The notes below the pieces were generated by a model that ran no database searches, was not told the DNA's origin, and was given only the letters and a program-made list of their open reading frames with translations. A DNA stretch of 64,000 bases from Zeaxanthinibacter sp. PT1. Lineage in GTDB: Bacteria; Bacteroidota; Bacteroidia; Flavobacteriales; Flavobacteriaceae. The stretch's first letter is position 1; each line of letters starts with the position of its first letter. Of this stretch, positions 10,014 through 18,746 are shown in pieces. A program made the position numbers and the translations under genes. The stretch covers positions 868,001 to 932,000 of the forward strand of contig NZ_JAQPCN010000001.1 in the NCBI RefSeq assembly GCF_028464225.1, given 5' to 3'.

Positions 10014-12200
10014 TTATTCCACTTTTCCGATCAACGAGAAGTCCAAATGTCTTTTGACTAAATCGGTATCCTTTACCATGACCCGTACTTCATCACCCAG
10101 TTGGTATACTTTCTTTTTACGTTCACCGACAAGGGCATATTGCTTCTCATCAAAAACGTAATAATCATCCTTGATATCACGGGTTCTCACCATTCCCTCG
10201 CATTTATTCTCAATAATTTCCACATAGATACCCCATTCGGTGACCCCGGAAATAACACCGATGAATTCAGTGTCCTTATGATCTTCCATGAACTTGATCT
10301 GCATATACTTGATCGAGTCGCGCTCAGCGCTTGTGGCCAGGTATTCCATATTGGAAGAGTGCTTACACTTCTCTTCGTAGGCCTGGGCATCAGCCGATTT
10401 TCCACCGTCCAGGTAATGTTGCAGTAATCGATGTACCATCACGTCCGGGTAACGACGGATAGGTGAGGTAAAATGAGTGTAATAATCAAAGGCCAGCCCG
10501 TAATGCCCTATATTATCCGTGGTATATATTGCCTTACTCATAGACCTGATCGCCAGGGTATCGACAAGATTCTGTTCCTTTTTGCCTTTAACGTCTTCCA
10601 ATAACTGGTTAAGGGAATCGCTGATCGATTTCTTATTCTTAAAATTCAGTTTATGACCAAAACGGGATACGATAGCATTAAGCGCCATCAGTTTATCCTC
10701 ATCCGGATCATCATGCACCCTGTAAATAAAGGTCTTTTCAGGTTTCTGGCTACCGATGAACTGTGCCACTTTCCTATTGGCCAGTAACATGAATTCCTCA
10801 ATAAGTTTATTAGCATCTTTTGATTCTTTGAAATAAACTCCAACCGGCTCGTTATTCTCATCCAGGTTGAATTTCACCTCTACTTTATCAAAAGAAATAG
10901 CGCCTTGTTTCATACGTTGAGCTCGCATAATTTTTGCCAGCTTATCCATAGTAAGCACTGCATCCACGATCTCATCGGAAACATTATAAGCGCCTTCCCT
11001 GATGGAAATTTCCTTAGAGATGGTATTCCCTTTATTTTCTATGATATGCTGGGCTTCTTCATAGGCAAATCTTTCATCAGAATTGATCACTGTACGCCCA
11101 AACCATTGCTTGATGAGCTTTGCATTCCGATCGATTTCAAAAATGGCGGAAAAGGTATATTTTTCCTCGTTTGGCCTAAGTGAACAGGCATTGTTGGAAA
11201 GTACTTCCGGTAACATTGGAACCACGCGGTCTACCAGGTAAACAGAAGTTGCCCTCTGGTATGCCTCGTCTTCTAAAATGGTATCCGGTTGTACGTAATG
11301 CGAAACATCGGCGATATGTATCCCTATCTCGTAATTACCATTTTCCAGTTTTTCAAAAGATAATGCATCGTCAAAATCCTTTGCATCCTTTGGGTCTATA
11401 GTAAAAGTGAGAACATCGCGCATGTCTCTTCTTTTAGCGATCTCCTCCTCTTTTATGGATGTGTCTATCTGGTTTGCAAAGTGTTCCACTTCTGAAGGAA
11501 ATTCATACGGTAAACCGTATTCTGCCAATATAGAATGTATCTCTGTATTGTGTTCACCCGGCATACCCAGGATATCGGTGACCTTTCCTAAAGGTGAAGA
11601 AGCGTCTTCCGGCCAATCGAGGATCTCAACAATTACTTTTTCGCCATTCTGTGCCTCCCCGATCTTATCAAGTGGTACAAAAATATCCGTATACATCCGG
11701 TGGTCTGTCGGCCTGATGAAGGCAAAAGTCTTCTGCAAATCTACAATTCCTACGAACGAATGTTTTTTTCGTTCCACAACTTTTACAATCTCACCTTCCT
11801 GCTTATTGGATTTCTTTTTGGAAAGTACCTGTACTTCTACCGTATCTCCATGAAATGCTCTTTTTAATTTATTATAAGGCACAAATACGTCCTTATCCAA
11901 TCCTTCTGCAACTACATAAGCATTTCCGCTGGCGGTTACGTCTATCTTTCCAATATATGTTTCAGGAACAAAAGAAACCTGGTATCTGCCTCTATCGGCT
12001 TCTTTAATCCTGTCTTTTTCCTTTAATTGACCTAATCGCTTGATTAGCAAGTTCCTGCCTTCCGTATCATTGATATCCAGCTTAGAAGCGATCTGTTTAT
12101 AATTGAAACTTTTTTTCGGCTCTTTCTCCAAGACAGAAAATATTCCACGAGTTATTTCGTTCTGTCTATGGTTTTTGGCCCTTTTTTTCTTCTTTGACAT
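10014..12200 (-). CDS. rnr: Ribonuclease R
   Basis: The 728-residue enzyme has the full RNase R layout: a basic N-terminus and winged-helix region (residues 1-75), two cold-shock-like OB domains (about 80-210), the RNB catalytic domain (about 260-590) with the metal-binding motif TIDPKDAKDFDDAL at 267-280, and a C-terminal S1 domain (about 640-725). RNase R is a processive 3'-5' hydrolytic exoribonuclease that degrades structured RNA, including rRNA and mRNA decay products. The ATG at 12200 gives the lysine-rich start MSKKKKRAKN. It is transcribed away from rpiB across a long AT-rich gap and appears monocistronic. Confidence 0.96.
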   Translation of the reverse strand: MSKKKKRAKNHRQNEITRGIFSVLEKEPKKSFNYKQIASKLDINDTEGRNLLIKRLGQLKEKDRIKEADRGRYQVSFVPETYIGKIDVTASGNAYVVAEGLDKDVFVPYNKLKRAFHGDTVEVQVLSKKKSNKQEGEIVKVVERKKHSFVGIVDLQKTFAFIRPTDHRMYTDIFVPLDKIGEAQNGEKVIVEILDWPEDASSPLGKVTDILGMPGEHNTEIHSILAEYGLPYEFPSEVEHFANQIDTSIKEEEIAKRRDMRDVLTFTIDPKDAKDFDDALSFEKLENGNYEIGIHIADVSHYVQPDTILEDEAYQRATSVYLVDRVVPMLPEVLSNNACSLRPNEEKYTFSAIFEIDRNAKLIKQWFGRTVINSDERFAYEEAQHIIENKGNTISKEISIREGAYNVSDEIVDAVLTMDKLAKIMRAQRMKQGAISFDKVEVKFNLDENNEPVGVYFKESKDANKLIEEFMLLANRKVAQFIGSQKPEKTFIYRVHDDPDEDKLMALNAIVSRFGHKLNFKNKKSISDSLNQLLEDVKGKKEQNLVDTLAIRSMSKAIYTTDNIGHYGLAFDYYTHFTSPIRRYPDVMVHRLLQHYLDGGKSADAQAYEEKCKHSSNMEYLATSAERDSIKYMQIKFMEDHKDTEFIGVISGVTEWGIYVEIIENKCEGMVRTRDIKDDYYVFDEKQYALVGERKKKVYQLGDEVRVMVKDTDLVKRHLDFSLIGKVE

Positions 12201-12828
12201 TCAAATTTTTAATTAGGGGTGAAAATTACGAATTATAATCCAGTGCACCGATTCGTATCACTAAATGCTCATCGTAGTTTAAACTCTTATTAACATCTAT
12301 ATTAATATCTCTTTTCTTTTTATTGTTTTAAAAAATTAAATGGAGGTTATGATAGCTTGTTAATAGTGGGGATAAGATTCTTTTGATTTCCTTGCGTTGA
12401 ACATTTAAAAAGGTTTACTAACATTTTATACCGGGTAAAACTATCTTAAAATTCAATTCGTTACCGCTGTTATGAACGAGTTTTAATAACCGCTATTAAC
12501 ATCATTTTTTTGATAACTCTGTAGTTTTTTAGTGTTCATACCTTCCTCTTTCATTTGCATATCTTTCTTCTAATTTCTAAGAAATTGATTTCTATCTTTG
12601 ACTTGTAATTTGTACTACTGAATTTTTTTTGGAGTTAAAAATTTATTCTTTAGAACTTATCCGCTATTCATAAACTTTGTATGGTTTCCGGTAATTTCTT
12701 TATTTTCAGTGTATTATAAATTATCTTTAAAATTACATGTTCATAACCCCACCTGGGTGTTTAATTACCGCTATTTTTAATTGGGTCACAGCGGTAGAGA
12801 CCTTATATAATAGATAAATACCTATAAA
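12201..12828. other. AT-rich 628-bp gene-free region with repeated ACCGCT[AG]TT-like motif
   Basis: No credible coding frame is seen between the divergent rnr and rpiB genes. The stretch is very AT-rich and contains a CCGCT[A/G]T core in four direct copies (CCGCT at 12464, 12490, 12661 and 12768) and once on the opposite strand (AGCGGTA at 12790-12796), mostly within TTACCGCTATT-like contexts. It also holds one perfect TATCTTTG -7 box at 12593-12600 and one reverse-strand TTATCCCCA near 12367, a single-mismatch DnaA box. It may be a regulatory region, an untranslated RNA gene or part of a replication origin; the sequence alone does not decide. Confidence 0.5.
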
Positions 12829-13260
12829 ATGAAAATAGCAATAGGAAATGACCACGCCGGTACTGAATATAAACTTGCAGTGGTAGGCCTGTTAAAATCT
12901 ATGGATATAGAAATAGTAAACCACGGGACAGATAGTACAGACAGTGTTGATTACCCTGATTTTGTCCACCCGGTTGCTGAGGAGGTAGAAAAAGGTTCGG
13001 TAGATTACGGTATCATTATATGTGGAAGCGGCAACGGAGCTTCCATGACGGCAAACAAACATCAGAAGGTAAGGGCCGCCCTCTGCTGGAACAATGAAAT
13101 AGTTGCACTGGCCAGGGAACATAATAATGCCAATATACTGAGTCTTCCCGCAAGGTTTATAGCCTTGCCCCAGGCATTGGATATGGTTAAAACCTTTCTC
13201 ACTACGGAATTCCAGGGCGGAAGGCATGAAAGAAGGGTAGATAAGATACCTTGCATGTAA
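12829..13260 (+). CDS. rpiB: Ribose-5-phosphate isomerase B
   Basis: The 143-residue protein matches RpiB in length and motifs: IGNDHAGTEYK at residues 5-15 (phosphate and substrate site), DYPDFVHPVA near 41-50, and GIIICGSGNGASMTANK with Cys65, the family's catalytic base. RpiB interconverts ribose 5-phosphate and ribulose 5-phosphate in the pentose phosphate pathway. The ATG at 12829 is the only start that preserves the beta-strand MKIAIGNDHA. The CDF transporter follows after 63 bp, with no terminator between, so they may share a transcript. Confidence 0.95.
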   Translation: MKIAIGNDHAGTEYKLAVVGLLKSMDIEIVNHGTDSTDSVDYPDFVHPVAEEVEKGSVDYGIIICGSGNGASMTANKHQKVRAALCWNNEIVALAREHNNANILSLPARFIALPQALDMVKTFLTTEFQGGRHERRVDKIPCM

Positions 13261-13323
13261 ATGGTAGTGGTATATATCTAGTCCTTCTCTGCTGAGCTAC
13301 TTTATAAAGAGAACAAATTGCCT

Positions 13324-14244
13324 ATGGCACATTCCCATTCCCACCACGATCATCGTCACTTCCATGGTGATAAGAAAGGAAAGAGGCTATTTATTACCAT
13401 TTTTCTCAATATACTGATCACCATAGCCCAGGTAGTTGGGGGAATCATTTCAGGGAGCCTGTCCCTCATTTCTGATGCACTGCATAACTTTAGTGATGTC
13501 TTATCCCTATTGGTAAGTTATATCGCTAACCTCCTGTCTAAAAAGAAAGCTTCTCCCGGAAAAACCTTTGGTTATAAACGCGCTGAAATCCTGGCTGCTT
13601 TTATCAATTCTGCATCATTGATGATCATTTCACTGGTACTTATTAAAGAGGCTATTGAACGATTTATTCATCCTGCAGAAGTAGCTGCAGACCTGGTCAT
13701 CTGGTTATCCCTGCTGGGTATAGTATTTAACGGGGGTAGTGTATTGTTAATAAAGCGAGATGCCTCCGCGAATATGAATATGAAGTCGGCTTACCTGCAC
13801 CTGATCACAGATATGCTTGCATCCGTTGCCGTACTGGTGGGAGGTTTGCTGATGAAATGGTACCAATTGTATTGGGTGGATCCTCTTTTAACGTTAATCA
13901 TTGCCTTGTACCTTATCTATATGGGGTATAACCTGTTGAAATCTTCTACAAAAGTCCTGATGCTCTTTACTCCGGACACCGTACAGGTAAAGGATATTGT
14001 AGAACGATTAAATCAGATCCAAGGGGTTAGAAACGTGCATCACCTGCATATCTGGCAACTCAATGAAGATGAGATTCACCTGGAGGCCCATGTAGATTTT
14101 CGAAAGGATATTCGCCTGTCAGAATTTGATGAGGTCTTGAAACGGATAAAAGAAGTATCAGAAAAAGAATTCGGGATCACTAATGTGAATATTCAGCCGG
14201 AATATGACACCTGTGATGATAAAAGCCTTATAGTAGAACATTGA
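13324..14244 (+). CDS. CDF family (CzcD/ZitB-type) divalent metal cation exporter
   Basis: The protein has a His-rich N-terminus (HSHSHHDHRHFHGD), typical of zinc-exporting cation diffusion facilitators, then about six membrane segments. The metal-site motifs SDALHNFSDV (about residues 49-58) and HLITDMLAS (about 158-166) supply the transport-site His and Asp residues. The C-terminal ~80 residues (HHLHIWQLNEDEIHLEAHV) are the cytoplasmic dimerisation domain. It most likely exports Zn(II), possibly also Co or Cd, by proton antiport. ATG 13324 is preferred; an in-frame TTG six bases earlier would add two residues. The GNAT gene starts 3 bp after its stop. Confidence 0.93.
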   Translation: MAHSHSHHDHRHFHGDKKGKRLFITIFLNILITIAQVVGGIISGSLSLISDALHNFSDVLSLLVSYIANLLSKKKASPGKTFGYKRAEILAAFINSASLMIISLVLIKEAIERFIHPAEVAADLVIWLSLLGIVFNGGSVLLIKRDASANMNMKSAYLHLITDMLASVAVLVGGLLMKWYQLYWVDPLLTLIIALYLIYMGYNLLKSSTKVLMLFTPDTVQVKDIVERLNQIQGVRNVHHLHIWQLNEDEIHLEAHVDFRKDIRLSEFDEVLKRIKEVSEKEFGITNVNIQPEYDTCDDKSLIVEH

Positions 14245-14247
14245 TGC

Positions 14248-14691
14248 ATGAATATTAAAGTAAAGACTTTCCGGGAATTGGAATTACAGGAACTCTATGA
14301 CCTCCTTGCCTTGCGATGCCGGGTTTTTGTCGTTGAACAGGACTGTCCTTACCAGGATCCCGATGGAAAAGATCATAAAGCATGGCATGTTCTTGGCTAT
14401 AAGAACGATGATCTTGTTGCCTATACCAGGGTTTTTAAACCAGGAGATTATTTTGAGGAATGCAGTATTGGACGTGTAGTCGTAGCCCGGGAGGAGAGAA
14501 AGTATGGTTTCGGGAAAGATATTATGCAAGCTTCTATAGATTTTGTATATGAAAAATTCGGGCCTATAGATATAAGCCTGAGCGCACAAAAATATCTATT
14601 GAAATTCTACAGGGATCTCGGCTTCCGGGAAAGGGGAGAAGAGTACCTTGAAGATGGTATACCCCATATGAGTATGGTAAAAAAAATATAG
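14248..14691 (+). CDS. ElaA-like GNAT N-acetyltransferase
   Basis: The 147-residue protein resembles the ElaA branch of GNAT enzymes: an N-terminal LRCRVFVVEQDCPYQDPDGKD segment (about residues 22-42), LVAYTRVFKPG, the acetyl-CoA-binding turn VVVAREERKYGFGKDIM (about 83-98), and ALA..FYRDLGF-like C-terminal strand and helix (KYLLKFYRDLGF). Substrate is unknown for the family. It is the third gene after rpiB and the metal exporter, with only 3 bp between it and the exporter. Its stop codon lies inside the first arm of a terminator hairpin. Confidence 0.9.
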   Translation: MNIKVKTFRELELQELYDLLALRCRVFVVEQDCPYQDPDGKDHKAWHVLGYKNDDLVAYTRVFKPGDYFEECSIGRVVVAREERKYGFGKDIMQASIDFVYEKFGPIDISLSAQKYLLKFYRDLGFRERGEEYLEDGIPHMSMVKKI

Positions 14692-14712
14692 CTGCAAAAG
14701 TGCAGCTATATC
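14681..14712. terminator. Bidirectional hairpin terminator after the GNAT gene
   Basis: A perfect 10-bp inverted repeat, TATAGCTGCA at 14687-14696 and TGCAGCTATA at 14701-14710 with loop AAAG, follows an A-run. The upstream arm contains the GNAT stop codon. The A-run acts as the U-tract on the reverse strand, so it best suits the convergent gene at 14738-15112. Confidence 0.65.
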
Positions 14713-14737
14713 TGTAGTCTTCGCTTCAATAAGGGTT

Positions 14738-15112
14738 TTAGATCTTAATAGGCGTCTTATTGGAAAGATTGATATCCTGTAACATGGTATCGGTAAACTT
14801 ATAATGCCCCCTGGTGGTGATGATCCTGAAACGGTTAGATTTCATTCTGCTCAGCGTATCCAGGAATAACCATTTGGATTTAAGCATTTTTGGTTTTTCT
14901 GACTTCAGGCTGATATCGAAGAAATACTTTCTTCCATTCTTTGAAGCCACTATATCCGGTGTTACGGTAGTCCCTGAACTCTTCTTGAGATAGGACTTTG
15001 GTGTTTCATACCCTTCCAGATCTGCTTTGATCTCCTTAAAACCCCTTGCTTGAAGGTGTTGGATCGATTTCTCTAAAAATTTCGCGTGATCTGACTTTTC
15101 TGCTTTTACCAT
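14738..15112 (-). CDS. Conserved hypothetical protein, possible PD-(D/E)XK-type fold
   Basis: The start chosen (15112) gives MVKAEKSDHAKFLEKSIQ and a 124-residue protein; a longer frame from 15148 would prepend a hydrophobic, unlikely segment. A helix with a small basic protein layout is followed by TPDIVASKNGRKYFFDISLKS (an Asp, then a hairpin, then D-I-S-L-K), which resembles the acidic-turn-strand core of PD-(D/E)XK nucleases, and later strands WLFLDTL and RFRIITTRGHYKF. The nuclease resemblance is an inference from spacing only; there is no family match from memory. It is transcribed alone, between a terminator and a 135-bp gap. Confidence 0.6.
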   Translation of the reverse strand: MVKAEKSDHAKFLEKSIQHLQARGFKEIKADLEGYETPKSYLKKSSGTTVTPDIVASKNGRKYFFDISLKSEKPKMLKSKWLFLDTLSRMKSNRFRIITTRGHYKFTDTMLQDINLSNKTPIKI

Positions 15113-15247
15113 AGGGTAGAAGATACAAAAAAATAAGGTCTGGGGCAAAGTATACTACCTGATTAACAGGACTTTAATATGCTTAGCGTTAAAATTTATT
15201 TCGATAGGGTGCAAAATTATCCTGAGCTAAGAAGGAAGCTTGAAGGA

Positions 15248-16108
15248 TTAAATTCGCCTTTGCAGGATCTGCATGACTGATGATCGGTAGCTGCTACCAA
15301 AAACATTGAGATGCATTAGCAAGTAGTAAAGCTGGTACCAATCCTGTCTTATATCAATTCCGGGTTCAACAGGTCTCATCGCTTCGTAGGCCGAGTAGAA
15401 TTCGGCCGGGAATGCACCGAACAACCGGCTCATCGCAAGGTCTACTTCTGCATGTCCCCGGTAAACAGCTGGATCTACAAGGAAGGGCTGGCCGTCTGTA
15501 CTGATCATATAATTCCCGCTCCAGAGATCTCCATGGAGCAGGCTGGGTTGTACATTATCCATATACGGGTAGATAGCGGATTCTAAACGGGAAACGGTGG
15601 GAACATCACCCGGCAGTAGAAGTTCCTTTTCCAGGGCCAGTTGTAATTGGGGCACCAACCTCCTGTTTACATAGAATTGAGCCCAATTCTTTTCCTGGCG
15701 GTTATCCTGTGGCAGGCTCCCGATAAAATTAGCTGATTCTAAACCAAAATCGGGTTGACTAACCCTATGCATGCCGGCGAGTTGCTGTCCTAATAATTCT
15801 ATTGCTTTTTTAGACGGCTTACCAGCTTCAATATATTCTAAGACCAGGATTCCCTTATTAAGATAGGAACTGCACGCCAGGACCCTGGGAGTGTTGATGG
15901 TATTGGTTCTGCGTATATAATCCAGGCCAGTTTGCTCTGCAGCTGCCATCTCGTAACCCTTATCCTGTTCATAGATCTTACAGAAATAACGATCTTCCGT
16001 GGTTTCTACAAGAAAAGCCTTTCCTATATCTCCCCCTCTGATATGGTCTGTGCGTTTTACAGCTGTTCCGAGGATATCGTTTAAAACAATAAGGATGTCA
16101 CGGTCCAT
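15248..16108 (-). CDS. Fructosamine-3-kinase family protein
   Basis: The 286-residue protein has the aminoglycoside-phosphotransferase-like kinase fold of the fructosamine kinase family: GGDIGKAFLVET (residues 25-36) as the nucleotide loop, RYFCKIYE with Lys44, the catalytic motif LLHGDLWSGN (191-199) and the metal-binding FLVDPAVYRGHAEVDLAM about 15 residues later. Bacterial members phosphorylate ketosamines on glycated proteins or amines, leading to deglycation. It starts 3 bp after the stop of the MBL lipoprotein gene and is the last gene of the rnpA-S41-MBL run. Substrate preference is unknown. Confidence 0.93.
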   Translation of the reverse strand: MDRDILIVLNDILGTAVKRTDHIRGGDIGKAFLVETTEDRYFCKIYEQDKGYEMAAAEQTGLDYIRRTNTINTPRVLACSSYLNKGILVLEYIEAGKPSKKAIELLGQQLAGMHRVSQPDFGLESANFIGSLPQDNRQEKNWAQFYVNRRLVPQLQLALEKELLLPGDVPTVSRLESAIYPYMDNVQPSLLHGDLWSGNYMISTDGQPFLVDPAVYRGHAEVDLAMSRLFGAFPAEFYSAYEAMRPVEPGIDIRQDWYQLYYLLMHLNVFGSSYRSSVMQILQRRI

Positions 16109-16111
16109 ATT

Positions 16112-17068
16112 TTACAAGCGGAATTGCATTCCTTCCCTGCTGATATTGAAGCCAAGTTCTAGCAGTTCGCGACTTGCTTTACTGCCGGCCGATAACAAAG
16201 GGTTGGTGTGATTAAAATGAATGAAATATATCTTTTTGCGATCCTCATCTTTAAGTTCACTGAACCGTTCTAAACTTTCAACGACAAAAGGGTGGGGGAT
16301 CTCTTCCATGGAACGGGAAGGGAGTTCTGAACCGTCATAGAATGTGGCATCCAAAAAAGCGAGATCTACTTTTTTTATCCATGCAGAAATATCCTGTTCC
16401 CAGCGGGACCATTTATCGATATCCGGGATAAATAAAGCAGTTCTAGCCCTCCCCTTGATCAGGTACCCGACCGTCTCGGAATATTCATCTCTATGGGGCA
16501 CATTCAGCGGTTGAACGCTAAGTGCATCAGACAATTTTATTTCTTCATCTTCCCGGATTTCTGAGAGGTTGATATTCCCGTTGTGAATAAGCTGGTCCCA
16601 TGGGCCATTTTCTTCTAGAAAATCCTGCATTCGCGGCATGGTATAAACCGTGATAGCTTTACTACTGGCTGCTTCTTTTCCCAGGTACATCAGGCCACTG
16701 TAGTGCCCTATATGGGCATGCGTGAGAAATATCCCGTCGGGCGGTGCATTTGAATTTCCTGCCTTCTGCTGTAATATTTTCATTTGATCCCCAATATCCG
16801 GAGTGGCCTCGAATAAATAGGAAGTACGCTGTGTAGGATCGACCACTCCAAGGGAAACAACTTTCTCATGTTTTGATGGATCGTCCCACCTGTTGCTACA
16901 ACAACTTTTATTACAACCAATCTGCGGGGCCCCTGCATCCTGGGCTGTTCCAAGAATGTAGAGTTGAACGCCTTTATTCTCAGTTTCAGGAGAAGTTTGC
17001 TGTTGCCCACAACTGAGTAATAAAATAAAATAACAACAGCTGTGGATAAGGATTTTGAGTTTATCCAT
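16112..17068 (-). CDS. PqqB-like metallo-beta-lactamase-fold lipoprotein
   Basis: The start at 17068 gives a lipoprotein signal peptide with lipobox LLLSC; an upstream ATG at 17116, 1 bp from the S41 stop, would add 16 charged residues before it. The mature part has the MBL fold: LYILGTAQDAGAPQIGC at the start, the metal motif FLTHAHIGHYSG, a later LNVPHRDEYSETVGY and FLDATFYDG, and FIHFNHTNP near the end. NKSCCSNRWDDP resembles the Cys pair of PqqB proteins. PqqB is tied to pyrroloquinoline quinone synthesis, but no pqqA-C-D-E genes are seen here, and this copy is exported and lipid-anchored, so a different hydrolase role is likely. Function unknown. Confidence 0.85.
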   Translation of the reverse strand: MDKLKILIHSCCYFILLLSCGQQQTSPETENKGVQLYILGTAQDAGAPQIGCNKSCCSNRWDDPSKHEKVVSLGVVDPTQRTSYLFEATPDIGDQMKILQQKAGNSNAPPDGIFLTHAHIGHYSGLMYLGKEAASSKAITVYTMPRMQDFLEENGPWDQLIHNGNINLSEIREDEEIKLSDALSVQPLNVPHRDEYSETVGYLIKGRARTALFIPDIDKWSRWEQDISAWIKKVDLAFLDATFYDGSELPSRSMEEIPHPFVVESLERFSELKDEDRKKIYFIHFNHTNPLLSAGSKASRELLELGFNISREGMQFRL

Positions 17069-17117
17069 AAGACAAGATCTTTCTCCCTCAACTCTGTTCA
17101 CAGGCCTGGATACCATC

Positions 17118-18746
17118 TTAATTCAGAATACCGGCGTAGCGAGATTTATCGGATAACAATTCCCTGGAGACCTGTATGGCATTATCATTTTCCAGGTAAT
17201 AATCATATAGTCCTTCCCTGTAGAAATAGCGTTTCAGGATCTCATCTTCAAGATTTTTCTCTAATTCTTCCCGGTAAGTATCCAGGGAGGATAATTTTTC
17301 TTTTTCAATCTCTGCCAATAGTTGCTGGTAACGGGTATTCATCCCTGCTCCGAGGGCATCCGATCGCGGGTTGCTGATTGCTTCTTTCAGTGCTTTTTCG
17401 ACTGGTGTTTCAAATTCCAGCCCACGTTGCGATACAAAACTTTTAAAAGACTGGTAATCTTTATCCTGGAAATTGAATTGTGAAAGATCATCCATAGGAT
17501 TTTGGTAATGATACTGCGTGGCGAAATCAAAGATGAGCAGGTTGGCCATTAGGGCTTTGGTGAAATCATTGGATTTTAAAGCGGTAATTTCCAGGTCGGG
17601 CATTACTCCGCCCCCGTCCTGTACCTTTCTCCCATTCCTGGTCTTAAAATCCCTGAACTGGGTATTACGCACGGCATTACCTTGGTCATCCCTGTTCCAG
17701 TAATCAAGAGATTGAATACATCTCCCGGAAGGGGTATAATAACGAGAAATGGTTACCTTAAGTTGGGTGCCGTAGGTTAATTTAAGAGGGCGTTGTACCA
17801 AGCCCTTACCAAAGCTCCTAGCCCCGACAACCACAGCCCTGTCCAGGTCTTGCAGTCCCCCTGAAACAATTTCACTGGCAGAAGCACTGCTACCATCAAT
17901 AAGTACCGCCAATGGGATCTCTGCATCCAGCGGTTGGTTCTTGGTCTTGTATTCCCTGTTAAATTTAGACACCTTGGACTTGGTGGTCACTATGAGTTCG
18001 CCTTTCGGTACAAACAGGTTACAAACAGCGATAGCTTCAGATAATAATCCCCCGGGATTTCCTCTTAAGTCCAGTATAAGTCTCTTTGCCCCTCTGCCCT
18101 TGAGATCATTAATAGCTGATTTGGTCTGGGAACTGGCTTTTTCATTAAACCTGGATAAGACAATATAGCCCGTTTCCGGATCCACCATGTTGTAATAGGG
18201 CACAGCGTCAATATCTATCCCTGCTCTTTCCAGGGTAGTTGTATTAGTTTTTCCCTGTCGCAGGTAGGTGATTTCTACCTCTGTATTCTTAGCGCCTTTA
18301 AGAAGTTCGCTGGCTCCTTCTTTGTATTCTGCGATACTGATATCGCCGATTTTAAGAATCTCGTCCCCAGCCTTCAGGCCCGCTTTATCCGCCGGGTAGC
18401 CCTTATAAGGTTCTATGATCAGTAAACGGTTGTCATAAGAGCGAACCAAGGCCCCAATTCCCGAATATTCCCCGGAATTATTAATACGATAAGCTTCTAC
18501 ATCCTGTTCATTAAGGAATTTGGTGTATGGATCCAGGTCATCGAGCATATTCTTGATGGCAGTATCCATTAATTCGGCCGGGTTGGTTTCGTCCACATAG
18601 TTCATGTTCAGTTCTTTGAACAGGGTGGTGAAGATCTCAATTTGTTTTGCGATCTCGAAAAAATCGCCTTTAAAACTACTGCCTGCTACCAGGATCACCA
18701 AGGCGAACACCGGTATCAGGATCTTTTTAGTCATTATCTTTTTCAT
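17118..18746 (-). CDS. S41 family C-terminal processing protease
   Basis: The 542-residue protein has an N-terminal membrane anchor or signal segment (about residues 8-25), an N-terminal helical region, a PDZ domain (about 88-165, with SGIGALV and GDEILKIGDISI), and the S41 catalytic domain. The nucleophile is Ser289 in DGSSASASEIV and the general base is Lys314 in ARSFGKGLVQ; LDLRGNPGG at 226-234 is the usual core strand. It cleaves C-termini of periplasmic proteins. Its ATG lies 20 bp inside the end of rnpA, so expression is likely coupled. The pairing of rnpA with an S41 protease is seen in other Flavobacteriia. Confidence 0.94.
   Translation of the reverse strand: MKKIMTKKILIPVFALVILVAGSSFKGDFFEIAKQIEIFTTLFKELNMNYVDETNPAELMDTAIKNMLDDLDPYTKFLNEQDVEAYRINNSGEYSGIGALVRSYDNRLLIIEPYKGYPADKAGLKAGDEILKIGDISIAEYKEGASELLKGAKNTEVEITYLRQGKTNTTTLERAGIDIDAVPYYNMVDPETGYIVLSRFNEKASSQTKSAINDLKGRGAKRLILDLRGNPGGLLSEAIAVCNLFVPKGELIVTTKSKVSKFNREYKTKNQPLDAEIPLAVLIDGSSASASEIVSGGLQDLDRAVVVGARSFGKGLVQRPLKLTYGTQLKVTISRYYTPSGRCIQSLDYWNRDDQGNAVRNTQFRDFKTRNGRKVQDGGGVMPDLEITALKSNDFTKALMANLLIFDFATQYHYQNPMDDLSQFNFQDKDYQSFKSFVSQRGLEFETPVEKALKEAISNPRSDALGAGMNTRYQQLLAEIEKEKLSSLDTYREELEKNLEDEILKRYFYREGLYDYYLENDNAIQVSRELLSDKSRYAGILN

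Noticed and set aside
12201-12828. Replication origin call for the AT-rich gap
   Set aside because: Only one near-match to a DnaA box was found and dnaA is not adjacent, so the region is reported as unexplained rather than called an origin.
16112-17068. Pyrroloquinoline quinone biosynthesis assignment (pqqB)
   Set aside because: The MBL fold and Cys pair are similar, but no other pqq genes are seen and this copy is an exported lipoprotein.
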